From Croceivirga radicis (GTDB taxonomy: Bacteria > Bacteroidota > Bacteroidia > Flavobacteriales > Flavobacteriaceae), in assembly GCF_002072105.2 (NCBI RefSeq), contig NZ_MTBC01000008.1:123438-187437 (forward strand): a DNA stretch of 64,000 bases, read 5' to 3'. Position numbers and translations under genes: made by a program. Position 1 is the stretch's first letter, and every line of letters starts with the position of its first letter. The notes below the pieces were generated by a model. It did not search any database. It saw nothing but the letters and a program-made list of their open reading frames with translations, and had not been told where the DNA came from. Shown here piece by piece: positions 28,481-38,946 of this stretch.

Positions 28481-28984
28481 TTATTCTTCAGAGTCATCTG
28501 CTGTAGCTTTTGTTTCTTGAGCTGGAGCAACAGCTTCCGCTTTTTTACCACCTCTTCTACTTCTTCTAGTAGTTTTCTTTTTACCAGAATCTGTATTATA
28601 AACATCATTAAAATCTACCAACTCGATCATTGCCATATCAGCATTATCCCCAAGTCTGTTTCCTAGTTTTATAATTCTAGTATAACCTCCTGGTCTTTCG
28701 CCTACTTTTTCAGCAACGGTTCCAAACAGCTCTGTTATTGCCTCTTTACTTCTTAAGCTACTAAAAACAACTCTACGGTTGTGTGTACCTTTTTCCGTAG
28801 TTTGGTTGTTCTCTACTTTTGCTTTAGTAATTAAAGGCTCAACAAATTGCTTTAAAGCCTTAGCCTTAGCAACCGTAGTGTTGATTCTTTTGTGCTCAAT
28901 AAGAGAACAAGCCATATTGGCCAACATTGCCTTTCTGTGGGCAGACTTTCTACCTAAATGATTAAACTTTTTACCGTGTCTCAT
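28481..28984 (-). CDS. rplQ: 50S ribosomal protein L17 with extended C-terminal tail
   Basis: L17 (bL17) binds 23S rRNA near the exit tunnel. The core is recognisable from [20 protein letters not shown] through [20 protein letters not shown] to [20 protein letters not shown] (about 1-120). The protein has 167 aa, about 40-50 longer than E. coli L17: residues 130-167 form a basic stretch ([14 protein letters not shown]) and then an Ala/Glu/Asp-rich tail ending DDSEE. Such tails are seen in other Bacteroidota. It is the last gene of the operon, 71 bp after rpoA. Confidence 0.97.
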   Translation of the reverse strand: MRHGKKFNHLGRKSAHRKAMLANMACSLIEHKRINTTVAKAKALKQFVEPLITKAKVENNQTTEKGTHNRRVVFSSLRSKEAITELFGTVAEKVGERPGGYTRIIKLGNRLGDNADMAMIELVDFNDVYNTDSGKKKTTRRSRRGGKKAEAVAPAQETKATADDSEE

Positions 28985-29055
28985 CTTTCTTTTTTATCAT
29001 CTTGCTACCAAATCCCAATCAAAATATTTTATTAGGGAGAGCAAAATATGATTAA

Positions 29056-30048
29056 TTAATCCTTATCTAATTTGTATTTGCTTAAGTCCATCCCGAACTG
29101 CAAGCCCTTATTGATTACCAATTCTTCTAACTCTGTTAAAGACTTTTTACCAAAGTTTCTGAATTTCATCAAATCGTTTTTGTTAAACGCTACCAAGTCT
29201 CCTAAAGTATCTACTTCTGCGGCTTTAAGACAATTTAAGGCTCTAACAGATAAATCCATGTCTACCAATTTAGTCTTAAGCAATTGACGCATGTGCAAAG
29301 ACTCTTCATCATAGGTCTCTGTTTGTGCAATCTCATCTGCTTCTAACGTAATACGCTCATCTGAGAACAACATAAAATGGTGTATCAAAACCTTTGCTGC
29401 CTCTGTAAGCGCGTCTTTAGGATGAATAGAACCATCAGAACTAATTTCGAAAACCAACTTTTCGTAATCTGTCTTTTGTTCTACCCTGTAGTTCTCAATA
29501 CTATATTTTACATTCTTGATAGGAGTAAAAACAGAATCCATAGCTATTGTACCTATTGGTGCATTGGATTTTTTGTTTTCTTCCGCAGGAACGTAACCAC
29601 GACCTTTCTCAATAATGATTTCCATGTTAATAGACACCTTCGCATCCATATTACAAATAACCAAATCCGGATTCAATACCTGATATCCAGAGATGAATTT
29701 TTGAAAATCACCAGCAGTTAATTGCTCTTTTCCACTTACGGAAATAGACACAGTTTCACTTTCAACATCATCAATCTGTCTTTTGAAACGTACTTGCTTT
29801 AGATTAAGAATAATCTCAGTAACATCCTCAACAACACCAGGAATAACAGAGAACTCATGCTCTACACTGTCAATTCTAACCGATGTGATGGCAAAACCTT
29901 CCAAAGAGGAAAGTAGTACCCTTCTTAATGCGTTCCCAACAGTTAAACCATAGCCAGGTTCTAAGGGGCGAAATTCAAATTTCCCCTCAAAATCTGTTGA
30001 GTCTATCATTATAACTTTATCGGGCTTCTGAAAATTAAGTAATGCCAT
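29056..30048 (-). CDS. rpoA: DNA-directed RNA polymerase alpha subunit
   Basis: RpoA dimerises to nucleate RNA polymerase assembly and contacts activators and UP elements. The 330 residues contain the NTD ([20 protein letters not shown], then [11 protein letters not shown]) and, after a linker, the CTD (about 255-330; [39 protein letters not shown]). Both DNA-binding helices of the CTD are intact. The gene lies 19 bp downstream of rpsD. Confidence 0.98.
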   Translation of the reverse strand: MALLNFQKPDKVIMIDSTDFEGKFEFRPLEPGYGLTVGNALRRVLLSSLEGFAITSVRIDSVEHEFSVIPGVVEDVTEIILNLKQVRFKRQIDDVESETVSISVSGKEQLTAGDFQKFISGYQVLNPDLVICNMDAKVSINMEIIIEKGRGYVPAEENKKSNAPIGTIAMDSVFTPIKNVKYSIENYRVEQKTDYEKLVFEISSDGSIHPKDALTEAAKVLIHHFMLFSDERITLEADEIAQTETYDEESLHMRQLLKTKLVDMDLSVRALNCLKAAEVDTLGDLVAFNKNDLMKFRNFGKKSLTELEELVINKGLQFGMDLSKYKLDKD

Positions 30049-30067
30049 AATTGGATTAATGTTGTTT

Positions 30068-30673
30068 TTATTTTGAGTATAACTCGACGATTAGTTGCTC
30101 TTTAATATTTTCAGGAATTTGAAGCCTTTCTGGTACCGCAACAAATGTACCTTCTTTCTTTTCACTGTTCCAAGTTAACCACTCGTAAACAGCGCTACTA
30201 TTTGCTAAAGAATCTGTAATAGCTTGTACAGATTTAGATTTTTCTCTTACACCAACAACATCTCCGGCTCTTAAAGAATAAGAAGGTATATTTACCAACT
30301 CACCGTTAACGGTTATATGTCTGTGACCAACTAATTGTCTAGCTGCTCTTCTAGATGGTGCAATACCCATTCTGTATACTACGTTATCTAAACGAGACTC
30401 GCATAATTGCAAAAGAACTTCACCAGTTACACCATCTTTACGCTTAGCTTCTGCAAAAAGATTTCTAAACTGGCGCTCTAAAATACCATACGTATATTTT
30501 GCCTTTTGCTTTTCCATTAACTGGATAGCATATTCTGACTTTTTCCCTCTTCTACGGTTATTTCCATGTTGTCCTGGAGGGTAATTCTTTTTTTCAAACG
30601 ATTTGTCATCGCCGAAGATAGCTTCACCGAACTTACGGGCTATCTTAGTTTTTGGTCCTGTATATCTTGCCAT
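30068..30673 (-). CDS. rpsD: 30S ribosomal protein S4
   Basis: S4 (uS4) is a primary 16S rRNA binder and, in E. coli, the autogenous repressor of the alpha operon. The 201-aa protein begins [17 protein letters not shown] and carries the S4 RNA-binding domain ([35 protein letters not shown]). A 110-bp gap with a GC-rich hairpin separates it from rpsK upstream, the largest spacer in the spc-alpha part of the operon. Confidence 0.98.
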   Translation of the reverse strand: MARYTGPKTKIARKFGEAIFGDDKSFEKKNYPPGQHGNNRRRGKKSEYAIQLMEKQKAKYTYGILERQFRNLFAEAKRKDGVTGEVLLQLCESRLDNVVYRMGIAPSRRAARQLVGHRHITVNGELVNIPSYSLRAGDVVGVREKSKSVQAITDSLANSSAVYEWLTWNSEKKEGTFVAVPERLQIPENIKEQLIVELYSK

Positions 30674-30744
30674 TTTCTAATTTATTTGAATGTACGATTA
30701 TGAATTAAGGCTTATCCTTCGATAATCATTATTGCACATTCGAT

Positions 30745-30773
30745 GTATAAAAGTCTGCCTTTATGGGCAGACT
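30745..30773 (-). promoter_or_regulatory. Terminator-like hairpin between rpsK and rpsD
   Basis: On the minus strand AGTCTGCC and GGCAGACT (30766-30773 and 30752-30759) form a perfect 8-bp stem with a 6-nt loop, followed by TTTATAC. The hairpin begins 10 nt after the rpsK stop and leaves about 78 nt of leader before rpsD. The U-run is short, so it is at most a weak terminator or an attenuator or processing site. Confidence 0.6.
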
Positions 30774-30783
30774 ATAAAAATAA

Positions 30784-31176
30784 TTAAACTCTTCTTCTTT
30801 TTGGAGGTCTACATCCATTGTGTGGTAATGGAGTAACATCAATTATTTCAGTTACCTCAATACCCTCGTTGTGGATTGTTCTAATAGCAGACTCTCTACC
30901 ATTACCTGGGCCCTTAACGTATACCTTTACTTTTCTAAGACCTGCTTCATGAGCAACTTTAGAACAATCTTCAGCAGCAACTTGAGCAGCATATGGAGTA
31001 TTCTTTTTAGAACCTCTAAAGCCCATTTTACCTGCAGAAGACCAAGAGATTACATCTCCCTTTTTGTTAGTCAAAGAAATGATAATGTTGTTAAAAGAAG
31101 CTACAATGTGTGCTTCTCCTGTAGAGTCAACAATTACCTTACGCTTTTTTGCTGTTTTACTACTTGCCTTTGCCAT
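30784..31176 (-). CDS. rpsK: 30S ribosomal protein S11
   Basis: S11 (uS11) lines the mRNA exit platform of the 30S subunit. The 130-aa sequence shows [39 protein letters not shown] and the basic C-terminus PPKRRRV; the family pattern is intact. Thirteen bases separate it from rpsM. A hairpin lies just downstream, ahead of rpsD. Confidence 0.98.
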   Translation of the reverse strand: MAKASSKTAKKRKVIVDSTGEAHIVASFNNIIISLTNKKGDVISWSSAGKMGFRGSKKNTPYAAQVAAEDCSKVAHEAGLRKVKVYVKGPGNGRESAIRTIHNEGIEVTEIIDVTPLPHNGCRPPKRRRV

Positions 31177-31189
31177 AATGCTTTAGCTA

Positions 31190-31564
31190 TTATTTAGTTG
31201 CCTTTTTCTTGTTAGCAACCGTTTTACGTTTACCTTTTCTAGTCCTAGAATTGTTCTTAGTTCTTTGCCCTCTTAAAGGAAGACCAGCTCTATGACGAAT
31301 ACCACGGTAACAACCGATATCCATAAGACGCTTAATGTTCATTTGAGTTTCAGAACGTAGCTCTCCTTCAATAGTATAACTAGACACTGTTTCCCTGATT
31401 CTACCGATTTCATCATCGTTCCAATCAGAAACCTTTACATCTTCGCTAACGTTTGCCTGCTCCAAAATCTCTTTGGCACGACTTCTGCCGATACCGTAAA
31501 TATAGGTTAAAGCAATAACGCCTCTCTTTTGTTTTGGTATATCTACACCTGCTATTCTAGCCAT
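31190..31564 (-). CDS. rpsM: 30S ribosomal protein S13
   Basis: S13 (uS13) sits in the 30S head and bridges to the 50S subunit. The 124-aa protein shows [34 protein letters not shown], the [18 protein letters not shown] motif and a Lys-rich tail ([11 protein letters not shown]). Two bases separate it from rpmJ. Confidence 0.98.
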   Translation of the reverse strand: MARIAGVDIPKQKRGVIALTYIYGIGRSRAKEILEQANVSEDVKVSDWNDDEIGRIRETVSSYTIEGELRSETQMNIKRLMDIGCYRGIRHRAGLPLRGQRTKNNSRTRKGKRKTVANKKKATK

Positions 31565-31566
31565 AA

Positions 31567-31683
31567 TTACCCTTGTCTTTGTTTAAATCTAGGATTCTTT
31601 TTGTTGATAACGTACAGTCTACCTTTTCTACGTACTATTTTGCAGTCTGCACTCCTTTTCTTTATTGATGCCCTTACTTTCAT
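31567..31683 (-). CDS. rpmJ: 50S ribosomal protein L36, zinc-free form
   Basis: This 38-aa frame (ATG at 31683, stop 31567-31569) starts [19 protein letters not shown] and ends [10 protein letters not shown]36 (bL36) binds 23S rRNA at the base of the L7/L12 stalk region. The zinc-binding form has three Cys and a His; here only one Cys remains and the usual His is Phe, so it is the C-minus type that does not bind zinc. This is normal for the phylum and not a sign of decay. It lies between infA and rpsM. Confidence 0.95.
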   Translation of the reverse strand: MKVRASIKKRSADCKIVRRKGRLYVINKKNPRFKQRQG

Positions 31684-31697
31684 ATCAATATCTCTTC

Positions 31698-31913
31698 TTA
31701 ATATCTGTATGTAATTCTTGCTTTAGTCAAGTCATACGGACTCATTTCTAACTTTACCTTATCTCCTGGTAATAGTTTTATATAATGCATACGCATTTTT
31801 CCTGAAATATGCGCCGTTACAATATGACCATTCTCTAACTCTACCCTAAACATTGCATTAGACAATGCTTCGATAATAGTGCCATCTTGTTCTATTGCGG
31901 GTTGCTTTGCCAT
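31698..31913 (-). CDS. infA: Translation initiation factor IF-1
   Basis: IF-1 occupies the A site of the 30S subunit during initiation. The 71-aa OB-fold protein shows [40 protein letters not shown] and the closing [14 protein letters not shown]. One base separates its start from the secY stop, so the two are tightly coupled. Confidence 0.98.
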   Translation of the reverse strand: MAKQPAIEQDGTIIEALSNAMFRVELENGHIVTAHISGKMRMHYIKLLPGDKVKLEMSPYDLTKARITYRY

Positions 31914-31914
31914 T

Positions 31915-33258
31915 TTATGCTACTTTTCTGTTTTTACCAGTTTTCATTAACCCATCATAATGTCTATTCAACAAATATGAATTAACCTGCTGAACAGTAT
32001 CTATAGCAACACCAACCATAATTAAAAGGGAAGTACCACCATAAAAAAGTGCCCATCCAGACTGAACATCCATCAATTTTACAACGATTGCCGGTAAAAC
32101 CGCCAAAAGTGCTAAAAATATAGAACCTGGGAAAGTTATTAAAGACATTATTTTGTCTAAATAGTCTGCCGTTTCCTTACCTGGACGTATACCTGGAACA
32201 AAACCACCACTTCTCTTTAAATCATCTGCCATTTTATTGGTTGGAACCGTAATAGCAGTGTAGAAATAAGTAAAAATGATAATTAATGCCGCAAATAAAA
32301 TGTTATAAGCCCAACCAAAGATATCTGCGAATTGAACTTCCATCCACTGACCAGCTGCTGTGTTATTAAATGTTCTACCAATTAAACTAGGTGCGAACAT
32401 AATAGCTTGTGCAAAAATAATTGGCATTACCCCAGAAGCATTTAACTTTAATGGGATGTACTGACGAGAACCCATCACGTTTTTCTCATAACCACCAGAT
32501 GCAGTTCTTCTTGCATACTGAACCGGGATTTGCCTTACAGCCATTACCAACAATACACTTGCCAATATTACCAAGAACCAAACAATTACCTCGATTAAAA
32601 TAAACATTAATCCACCAGTATTGTTTGTTGTTCTAGAAACAAACTCTTGCAAAAAGGCTTGAGGCATAGTAGCGATAATACCAATCATGATTAAGAGTGA
32701 TATACCATTACCGATACCTTTATCCGTAATACGTTCACCTAACCACATTGCAAAAACACAACCTGTAACCAAGATGATTACGGAAGGCACTATAAAGTCT
32801 AAGCCTTTACCCAAAACAAAAGCACTATCTGGCACACCCAAAGCACCCAAACCATATAAATACGTTGGCGCCTGAACAATACAAATAGCTATTGTAAGCC
32901 ATCTGGTTATTTGATTCTTAGTTTTTCTTCCACTTTCACCTTCCTTATCTAACTTTTGTAAGTAAGGAATTGCGATACTCATTAATTGTACCACAATAGA
33001 GGCAGAAATGTATGGCATTATACCCAATGCAAAAACAGAGGCATTGGCAAAAGCCCCCCCTGTAAACGCATTTAAAATTCCCAAGATACCGCTTTCCGTA
33101 TTGGAAGTAAGCTGGGATAATTGAGTAGTATCAATACCCGGAAGCACAACTTGAGCCCCAAACCTATAAACCAACAACAACCCTAATGTTATTAGAATAC
33201 GGTTTCTTAACTCTTCTATCTTCCAAATATTTGATATAGTCTCAATAAACTTCTTCAT
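31915..33258 (-). CDS. secY: Preprotein translocase subunit SecY
   Basis: SecY forms the protein-conducting channel of the inner membrane. The 447-aa protein has ten hydrophobic helices. Recognisable parts are [38 protein letters not shown] in the plug/TM2 region, the cytoplasmic loop [18 protein letters not shown], and [20 protein letters not shown]. It lies between rplO and infA as in most bacterial spc operons. Confidence 0.98.
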   Translation of the reverse strand: MKKFIETISNIWKIEELRNRILITLGLLLVYRFGAQVVLPGIDTTQLSQLTSNTESGILGILNAFTGGAFANASVFALGIMPYISASIVVQLMSIAIPYLQKLDKEGESGRKTKNQITRWLTIAICIVQAPTYLYGLGALGVPDSAFVLGKGLDFIVPSVIILVTGCVFAMWLGERITDKGIGNGISLLIMIGIIATMPQAFLQEFVSRTTNNTGGLMFILIEVIVWFLVILASVLLVMAVRQIPVQYARRTASGGYEKNVMGSRQYIPLKLNASGVMPIIFAQAIMFAPSLIGRTFNNTAAGQWMEVQFADIFGWAYNILFAALIIIFTYFYTAITVPTNKMADDLKRSGGFVPGIRPGKETADYLDKIMSLITFPGSIFLALLAVLPAIVVKLMDVQSGWALFYGGTSLLIMVGVAIDTVQQVNSYLLNRHYDGLMKTGKNRKVA

Positions 33259-33267
33259 ATCTAAATC

Positions 33268-33720
33268 TTATAAACTTATAGCTTCACCACCTGCTGCTTC
33301 TATAGCTGCTTTAGCAGAAGCACTGAATTTGTGGGCAGAAACTTTAAGTTTAGCTTTTAATTCACCGTTACCTAAGATTTTTACCAATTCGTTTTTACCC
33401 GCTAAATTGTGGGCCACAAAGGTATCTAAATTTATTACATCTTTAACACCTTTTTCATCTACCAATAATTGAAGCTTGTCCAAATTGATGGCTTGGTACT
33501 CTTTACGGTTAATATTTTTGAAACCGAATTTAGGAACACGTCTCTGTAATGGCATTTGACCACCCTCAAAACCGATTTTCTTTGAGTAACCGGATCTTGA
33601 CTTGGCCCCTTTGTGACCTCGTGCAGCGGTACCACCTTTACCAGAGGCCTGACCTCTACCTAAACGCTTACCATCACGGTTCTTAGCTCCTTCTGCTGGT
33701 TTTAAACTACTTAAATCCAT
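33268..33720 (-). CDS. rplO: 50S ribosomal protein L15
   Basis: L15 (uL15) is a late-assembling 23S rRNA binder. The 150-aa protein has the Gly/Lys/Arg-rich N-terminal extension (GRGQASGKGGTAARGHKGAK) that threads into the rRNA, then GFEGGQMPLQRRVPKFGF and a C-terminal globular domain ending AGGEAISL. It sits between rpmD and secY with short gaps. Confidence 0.98.
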   Translation of the reverse strand: MDLSSLKPAEGAKNRDGKRLGRGQASGKGGTAARGHKGAKSRSGYSKKIGFEGGQMPLQRRVPKFGFKNINRKEYQAINLDKLQLLVDEKGVKDVINLDTFVAHNLAGKNELVKILGNGELKAKLKVSAHKFSASAKAAIEAAGGEAISL

Positions 33721-33733
33721 TAGTCTTGGTTAT

Positions 33734-33913
33734 TTAGGCCTCCTCTGTGGAAACCAAATGTTCTACTTTTTTTATCATTCCAAGGATGTTCGGAGTAGCT
33801 TCATGTTCTACTACCTGGCCGATTTTCCTTAAACCCAATGCTTCCAAAGTCCTCTTTTGATTCTGAGGTCTTTTTATAGCGCTCTTTAATTGCTTTACCT
33901 TAATCTTAGCCAT
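33734..33913 (-). CDS. rpmD: 50S ribosomal protein L30
   Basis: This 59-aa frame (ATG at 33913, stop 33734-33736) starts MAKIKVKQLKSAIKRPQNQ and continues with TLEALGLRKIGQVVEHEATP, the family core. L30 (uL30) binds 5S/23S rRNA. It fills the interval between rpsE (3-bp gap) and rplO (13-bp gap), the expected spc order. Confidence 0.96.
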   Translation of the reverse strand: MAKIKVKQLKSAIKRPQNQKRTLEALGLRKIGQVVEHEATPNILGMIKKVEHLVSTEEA

Positions 33914-33916
33914 TTC

Positions 33917-34441
33917 TTATCCTTTAAAAACTTTTTCAAGACTTACACCTCTTTGCTTAGCAACGGTACCAGCATCTCTTAATTGCAACAACGCATCAAA
34001 AGTAGCCTTAACCACATTGTGAGGGTTAGAAGATCCCTGAGACTTAGAAAGTACATCGTGGATACCTACTGCCTCCAATACCGCTCTTACGGCACCACCA
34101 GCAATAACTCCGGTACCTTGGGATGCAGGTTTAATAAATACTCTAGCCCCACCAAATTTACCTTTCTGCTCGTGCGGTAAAGTACTTTTATTTAAAGGTA
34201 TTCTTACCAAGTTTTTCTTTGCATCTTCTACAGCTTTAGCTATAGCAGTAGCTACTTCTTTGGATTTACCTAAACCATGGCCAACAACACCATTCTCATC
34301 ACCTACAACAACAATTGCAGAGAAACCAAATGCACGTCCACCTTTAGTTACTTTGGTAACCCTTTGCACGCCAACAAGACGATCTTTTAATTCTAAACCT
34401 CCTGGCTTAACTAGTTCTACGTTTTTATAATTCTGGTACAT
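33917..34441 (-). CDS. rpsE: 30S ribosomal protein S5
   Basis: S5 (uS5) shapes the mRNA entry channel and affects decoding accuracy. The 174-aa protein shows the double-stranded-RNA-binding-like domain [20 protein letters not shown] with [20 protein letters not shown], and the C-terminal [20 protein letters not shown]. Six bases separate it from rplR. Confidence 0.98.
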   Translation of the reverse strand: MYQNYKNVELVKPGGLELKDRLVGVQRVTKVTKGGRAFGFSAIVVVGDENGVVGHGLGKSKEVATAIAKAVEDAKKNLVRIPLNKSTLPHEQKGKFGGARVFIKPASQGTGVIAGGAVRAVLEAVGIHDVLSKSQGSSNPHNVVKATFDALLQLRDAGTVAKQRGVSLEKVFKG

Positions 34442-34446
34442 ATGAT

Positions 34447-34800
34447 TTAGAATTTAAGTCCACCTTCTCTGGCACCTTCTGCCAATGCTTTAACCCTTCC
34501 GTGATACAAATTACCGCCTCTGTCAAAAGCAACAGTTTCGATACCAGCTTTTAAAGCTTTTTCCGCAACCGCCTTACCTACAGCGTTAGCAATTTCCGTC
34601 TTAGTTCCTGTAGCCTCAAGACCTTTGTCTCTAGAAGATACTGCTACCAATGTTTTACCAGCATTATCATCTATTACTTGAGCATAGATTTCTTTGTTGC
34701 TACGAAATACAGATAATCTAGGACGAGATTCGGTACCAAAAGATACTTTTCTAATCCTTCTTCTTATCCTTAATTTTCTATCAGTCTTTGATAATCCCAT
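34447..34800 (-). CDS. rplR: 50S ribosomal protein L18
   Basis: L18 (uL18) binds 5S rRNA together with L5. The 117-aa protein begins with a basic tail ([18 protein letters not shown]), continues with [20 protein letters not shown], and ends [20 protein letters not shown] then EGGLKF, the standard family end. Confidence 0.98.
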   Translation of the reverse strand: MGLSKTDRKLRIRRRIRKVSFGTESRPRLSVFRSNKEIYAQVIDDNAGKTLVAVSSRDKGLEATGTKTEIANAVGKAVAEKALKAGIETVAFDRGGNLYHGRVKALAEGAREGGLKF

Positions 34801-34811
34801 TATATCTTGTA

Positions 34812-35354
34812 TTAAGCTGATTTACCTGCTTTTCTTCTAATTTGTTCTCCTACAAACTTGATACCTTTTCCTTTGTAAGGTTCAGGTTTTCTAAAAGATC
34901 TGATCTTAGCGGCAACCGCTCCGACCAATTGCTTATCATGAGATGTCAATTTCACGATAGGATTCTTTCCTTTTTCAGAAACTGTTTCAATTTTTACCTC
35001 TGATGCAATATCCATAACTATGTTATGGGAAAAACCAAGCGCTAAATCCAATTTTTGCCCTTGGTTACTAGCACGGTAACCAACACCTACAAGTTCTAAC
35101 TCTTTTGTCCAACCTTGCGCTACACCTTTAATCATATTGTTGATTAAAGCTCTATATAAACCATGTTTAGCTTTATGGTCTTTAGCGTCTGATGGTCTTG
35201 AAACGGTCAAAGTACCGTCTTCTACCTTTACGTCTACCCCATTAAATTCTTGGGTTAGCTCTCCCAACTTTCCCTTAACTGTTACTACGCTATCCTTTAC
35301 GTCTACAGTAACGCCCTCTGGGATTGAAATTGGATTATTACCTATTCTTGACAT
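34812..35354 (-). CDS. rplF: 50S ribosomal protein L6
   Basis: L6 (uL6) lies near the factor-binding site of the 50S subunit. The 180-aa protein shows two repeated L6 domains: [20 protein letters not shown] and [18 protein letters not shown] in the first, [20 protein letters not shown] in the second, ending with [20 protein letters not shown]. All family landmarks are intact. Confidence 0.98.
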   Translation of the reverse strand: MSRIGNNPISIPEGVTVDVKDSVVTVKGKLGELTQEFNGVDVKVEDGTLTVSRPSDAKDHKAKHGLYRALINNMIKGVAQGWTKELELVGVGYRASNQGQKLDLALGFSHNIVMDIASEVKIETVSEKGKNPIVKLTSHDKQLVGAVAAKIRSFRKPEPYKGKGIKFVGEQIRRKAGKSA

Positions 35355-35375
35355 CTCTTTAGTTCTTTTTACTTT

Positions 35376-35774
35376 TTAGTATACGTAACATAAAACCTCA
35401 CCACCAACATTTTCAAGCTTAGCTTGTTTGCTAGTCATTACACCATGAGAGGTAGAAACGATTGCGATACCTAAACCATTCAATACACGAGGTAATTGTT
35501 CAGCTCCTGAATATTTTCTTAAACCAGGTTTACTGGCTCTTTCCAGCTTTTTAATAACAGGTTCTTTTGTGAACTTGTCATATTTCAAAGCTATTTTAAT
35601 ATTACCTTGTACAGAATCTTCCTCAAACTTATAGCTCAAAATGTATCCTTGATCAAAAAGGATTTTAGTCATTTCTTTCTTCAAGTTGGAAGCAGGAACG
35701 TTCACTACTCTATGACCCGCTCTACTAGCGTTTCTTATCCTTGTTAAATAATCTGAAATTGGATCTGTTAACAT
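35376..35774 (-). CDS. rpsH: 30S ribosomal protein S8
   Basis: S8 (uS8) is a primary 16S rRNA binder and the spc-operon repressor in E. coli. The open frame continues upstream to 35816, overlapping rpsN, but the ATG at 35774 (MLTDPISDYLTRIRNASRAG) matches the family start and gives 132 aa. The C-terminal part shows LNGLGIAIVSTSHGVMTSKQ and GGEVLCYVY. Confidence 0.97.
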   Translation of the reverse strand: MLTDPISDYLTRIRNASRAGHRVVNVPASNLKKEMTKILFDQGYILSYKFEEDSVQGNIKIALKYDKFTKEPVIKKLERASKPGLRKYSGAEQLPRVLNGLGIAIVSTSHGVMTSKQAKLENVGGEVLCYVY

Positions 35775-35793
35775 TTTTCCTTCTTTTTTAGAA

Positions 35794-36063
35794 TTACCAA
35801 CTTGCTTTTTTAACACCTGGAATTAACCCCTTGTTGGCCATTTCCCTAAACATAACCCTAGAAATACCAAAAGTTCTCATGTAACCTCTAGGTCTACCAG
35901 TAAGCTTACATCTGTTGTGCATTCTTACAGGAGAAGCATTCTTAGGCAACTTTTGCAAACCTTCGTAATCACCAGCCTCTTTTAATGCTTTTCTTTTTTC
36001 AGCATATTTGGCTACTGTTTTTGCCCTTTTTCTTTCACGGGCTTTCATTGATTCTTTTGCCAT
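35794..36063 (-). CDS. rpsN: 30S ribosomal protein S14, long zinc-free form
   Basis: S14 (uS14) sits in the 30S head. The 89-aa length and the absence of the CxxC pairs of the short form identify the long zinc-independent type. The start [20 protein letters not shown] and the core [20 protein letters not shown] with [19 protein letters not shown] are visible. One base separates its start from the rplE stop. Confidence 0.98.
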   Translation of the reverse strand: MAKESMKARERKRAKTVAKYAEKRKALKEAGDYEGLQKLPKNASPVRMHNRCKLTGRPRGYMRTFGISRVMFREMANKGLIPGVKKASW

Positions 36064-36064
36064 C

Positions 36065-36616
36065 TTAATTCTTTTTAAAAGGGATTCCTAGTTCTGCTAA
36101 CAAAGACTTGGCTTCTTTATCGGTCTCGGCACTTGTTACGAAAGTAATGTCCATACCGTTGATTCTATTAATCCTATCAATATTGATTTCTGGAAAAATA
36201 ATCTGTTCTGTAATTCCCAAGTTATAGTTTCCGCGGCCATCAAAACCGGTTGCTTTTACTCCTTGGAAATCTCTAACCCTTGGCAAAGCAGTTGTAATTA
36301 ACCTATCTAAGAACTCATACATACGCTCACCTCTTAACGTAACCTTGGCGCCAATAGGCATTCCCTTACGCAATTTAAAGGTTGCAACGTCTTTCTTAGA
36401 AATTGTAGCAATTGCTTTCTGACCAGTAATCATAGTTAACTCATCAACAGCGTGATCAATTAATTTCTTATCGGCAACAGCTGCACCAACACCTCTACTA
36501 AGAACTATCTTCTCTAGTTTAGGAACTTGCATTACGTTAGCGTAACCAAACTCATCGGTCAACGCTTTTATAACACGCTCCTTGTATTCTGTTTTTAGTC
36601 TTGGAATATAACTCAT
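36065..36616 (-). CDS. rplE: 50S ribosomal protein L5
   Basis: L5 (uL5) binds 5S rRNA and contacts the P-site tRNA. The 183-aa protein shows [60 protein letters not shown], and the C-terminal [20 protein letters not shown]. Length and pattern are normal. Confidence 0.98.
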   Translation of the reverse strand: MSYIPRLKTEYKERVIKALTDEFGYANVMQVPKLEKIVLSRGVGAAVADKKLIDHAVDELTMITGQKAIATISKKDVATFKLRKGMPIGAKVTLRGERMYEFLDRLITTALPRVRDFQGVKATGFDGRGNYNLGITEQIIFPEINIDRINRINGMDITFVTSAETDKEAKSLLAELGIPFKKN

Positions 36617-36618
36617 GA

Positions 36619-36924
36619 CTAGATAATTTCTCCTGTTTTTTTAGACACTCTTACTTTCTTTCCGTCTTTAACGGTATAACCAACTCTTACTGCAGAGCCG
36701 TTCTCTACCAATGCTAAATTAGAAATATGGATAGGAGCTTCTTTCTCTACTATACCTCCTTGCGGGTTCTGTGCGCTTGGTTTTTCATGCTTCTTAACCA
36801 AATTTACACCCTCTACTATAGCCTTGTTCTTTTCAGAATCTACGCTTTGCACTTTACCTTCAGAACCTTTATGGTCTCCAGCAACTACTATTACGTTATC
36901 TCCTGTTTTTATCTTTAGCTTCAT
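36619..36924 (-). CDS. rplX: 50S ribosomal protein L24
   Basis: L24 (uL24) is an assembly initiator on 23S rRNA. The 101-aa KOW-fold protein has [20 protein letters not shown] (KOW motif), [20 protein letters not shown] and [20 protein letters not shown]. It is followed by rplE after 2 bp. Confidence 0.98.
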   Translation of the reverse strand: MKLKIKTGDNVIVVAGDHKGSEGKVQSVDSEKNKAIVEGVNLVKKHEKPSAQNPQGGIVEKEAPIHISNLALVENGSAVRVGYTVKDGKKVRVSKKTGEII

Positions 36925-36936
36925 CTTACTTCTCTT

Positions 36937-37305
36937 TTAAAGTACCTCAGGGGCCAATGATACAATTTTCATATACTGCTTATCACGCAACTCCCTGGCT
37001 ACAGGTCCAAAAACCCTTGTACCTCTCATCTCTCCAGCAGGATTTAACAACACACATGCATTATCATCAAATCTAATATAAGAGCCATCAGGTCTTCTTA
37101 CTTCTTTCTTAGATCTAACAACTACCGCAGTTGATACAGAACCTTTTTTCACTGTTCCATTAGGAGTAGCCTCCTTAACAGTAACAACAATTTTATCGCC
37201 TATACTTGCGTACCTTCTTTTTGTTCCTCCAAGCACACGGATAGTAAGTACCTCTTTAGCACCTGTATTATCCGCAACTCTTAATCTTGATTCCTGTTGT
37301 ACCAT
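36937..37305 (-). CDS. rplN: 50S ribosomal protein L14
   Basis: L14 (uL14) lies at the subunit interface. The 122-aa protein shows [20 protein letters not shown], the [19 protein letters not shown] segment, [20 protein letters not shown], and [20 protein letters not shown] near the C-terminus; all family landmarks are present. Confidence 0.98.
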   Translation of the reverse strand: MVQQESRLRVADNTGAKEVLTIRVLGGTKRRYASIGDKIVVTVKEATPNGTVKKGSVSTAVVVRSKKEVRRPDGSYIRFDDNACVLLNPAGEMRGTRVFGPVARELRDKQYMKIVSLAPEVL

Positions 37306-37307
37306 GG

Positions 37308-37571
37308 TTACTTAGCTCTTTCTAGGATTTCTACCAACCTCCAGCACTTAGTCTTACTTAAAGGTCTAGTTTCCATTATTCTTACTGTGTCACCCTCATT
37401 ACAGTCATTCTTCTCATCATGGGCAACATATTTCTTGGTCTTCAAAACGAATTTACCATACATCGGATGCTTTACTCGTTTTACCTCAGAAACAACAATG
37501 GACTTTTCCATTTTGTTACTGGTAACAACCCCGATTCTTTCTTTTCTTAAATTTCTAGTTTTATCTTCCAT
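37308..37571 (-). CDS. rpsQ: 30S ribosomal protein S17
   Basis: S17 (uS17) is an early 16S rRNA binder with an OB fold. The 87-aa protein shows [40 protein letters not shown] and [20 protein letters not shown], ending LVEILERAK. Only two bases separate it from rplN. Confidence 0.98.
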   Translation of the reverse strand: MEDKTRNLRKERIGVVTSNKMEKSIVVSEVKRVKHPMYGKFVLKTKKYVAHDEKNDCNEGDTVRIMETRPLSKTKCWRLVEILERAK

Positions 37572-37584
37572 AAGGCCGAATCCG

Positions 37585-37776
37585 TTATTGTAGTTCCCTT
37601 TTTGTTAACTCAGTTGCCAACCTTGCGACAATTCTTCTTGTTTTTCTGATCTGCATTGGATTTTCCAATGGAGTTACCGAATGCGATATTTTTAAATCCG
37701 CATACTCCTTCTTCAACTCAGCTAACTTTTGCTGAATTTCTTCTACCGATAATTCTTTAATCTCTGTTTGTTTCAT
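37585..37776 (-). CDS. rpmC: 50S ribosomal protein L29
   Basis: L29 (uL29) is a small two-helix protein near the tunnel exit. The 63-aa sequence shows [20 protein letters not shown], the [20 protein letters not shown] motif, and [13 protein letters not shown] at the end. It lies between rplP and rpsQ. Confidence 0.98.
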   Translation of the reverse strand: MKQTEIKELSVEEIQQKLAELKKEYADLKISHSVTPLENPMQIRKTRRIVARLATELTKRELQ

Positions 37777-37788
37777 ATCAGATTAATT

Positions 37789-38208
37789 TTATCCAGCGTA
37801 ATCTCTGGCAACTACGAATTTTGTTTTTACCGGTAACTTTTGTGCAGCCAAACGCAAAGCTTCTTTTGCAATGTCATGTGGCACTCCCGCAACTTCGAAC
37901 ATGATTCTACCCGGTTTAACAACAGCTACCCAATACTCTGGCGCACCTTTACCTTTACCCATACGTACTTCCAAAGGTTTCTTTGTAATAGGCTTGTCTG
38001 GGAAAATCTTGATCCACAATTGCCCCTGTCTTTTCATATATCTAGTTGCAGCAATACGTGCAGCTTCTATCTGACGGGAAGTAATAAAATGAGAATCCAA
38101 AGATTTAATACCGAACATACCATTAGATAGCTGGTGACCTCTTTGGGAAATACCCTTCATTCTTCCCTTCTGGGCTTTACGAAATTTTGTTCTTTTAGGC
38201 TGTAACAT
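37789..38208 (-). CDS. rplP: 50S ribosomal protein L16
   Basis: L16 (uL16) contacts the A-site tRNA elbow. The 139-aa protein shows [60 protein letters not shown], and [20 protein letters not shown]. The pattern is complete. Confidence 0.98.
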   Translation of the reverse strand: MLQPKRTKFRKAQKGRMKGISQRGHQLSNGMFGIKSLDSHFITSRQIEAARIAATRYMKRQGQLWIKIFPDKPITKKPLEVRMGKGKGAPEYWVAVVKPGRIMFEVAGVPHDIAKEALRLAAQKLPVKTKFVVARDYAG

Positions 38209-38228
38209 CTTACCTGCTCTTTACTCTG

Positions 38229-38942
38229 TTATTTTCTACGACGTCTTTTACCACCGTCTTGTTTTCCTCCTTTTGAACCACCTTTAGATAAACCTACAAG
38301 TGGAGATAACTCTCTCTTACCGTAAACCTCACCTTTCATGATCCAAACTTTAATACCCAATCTACCATATGTAGTATGAGCTTCTTCTAAAGCATAATCT
38401 ACGTCTGCCCTAAAAGTGGACAAAGGAATTCTACCATCTTTATAGGTTTCAGAACGTGCCATTTCAGCACCATTTAACCTACCAGAAATTTGTACTTTAA
38501 TTCCTTCTGCATTCATTCTTATTGCCGCAGCGATAGCCATTTTTATAGCTCTACGATAAGAAATCCTGTTTTCTATTTGTCTAGCAATACTAGCCGCAAC
38601 CAAGTTGGCATCTAACTCAGGTCTCTTAATCTCATGAATATTGATCTGAACTTCCTTGTTCGTAATCTTCTTCAACTCCTCTTTTAACCTGTCTACTTCT
38701 TGACCACCCTTACCAATAATGATACCTGGCCTTGCAGTAGTAATAGTTACTGTAATCAACTTAAGCGTACGCTCTATAATAATTCTAGAAACACTAGCTT
38801 TAGCTAAACGGGCATGGATATACTTTCTAATTTTGTCATCCTCTGCCAACTTATCACCGTAATCGTTTCCACCGTACCAGTTAGATTCCCATCCTCTGAT
38901 AATTCCTAAACGATTTCCTATCGGATTAGTCTTCTGTCCCAT
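38229..38942 (-). CDS. rpsC: 30S ribosomal protein S3
   Basis: S3 (uS3) forms part of the mRNA entry helicase site. The 237-aa protein begins [20 protein letters not shown], holds the type-II KH domain with [20 protein letters not shown], and the C-terminal domain [20 protein letters not shown] and [21 protein letters not shown] Gly/Lys/Arg-rich tail ([18 protein letters not shown]) ends the protein. Confidence 0.98.
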   Translation of the reverse strand: MGQKTNPIGNRLGIIRGWESNWYGGNDYGDKLAEDDKIRKYIHARLAKASVSRIIIERTLKLITVTITTARPGIIIGKGGQEVDRLKEELKKITNKEVQINIHEIKRPELDANLVAASIARQIENRISYRRAIKMAIAAAIRMNAEGIKVQISGRLNGAEMARSETYKDGRIPLSTFRADVDYALEEAHTTYGRLGIKVWIMKGEVYGKRELSPLVGLSKGGSKGGKQDGGKRRRRK

Positions 38943-38946
38943 ATTC

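Noticed and set aside
31567..31683. rpmJ as a decayed gene because zinc ligands are missing
   Set aside because: The C-minus L36 form is a known functional type, and the rest of the protein is intact.
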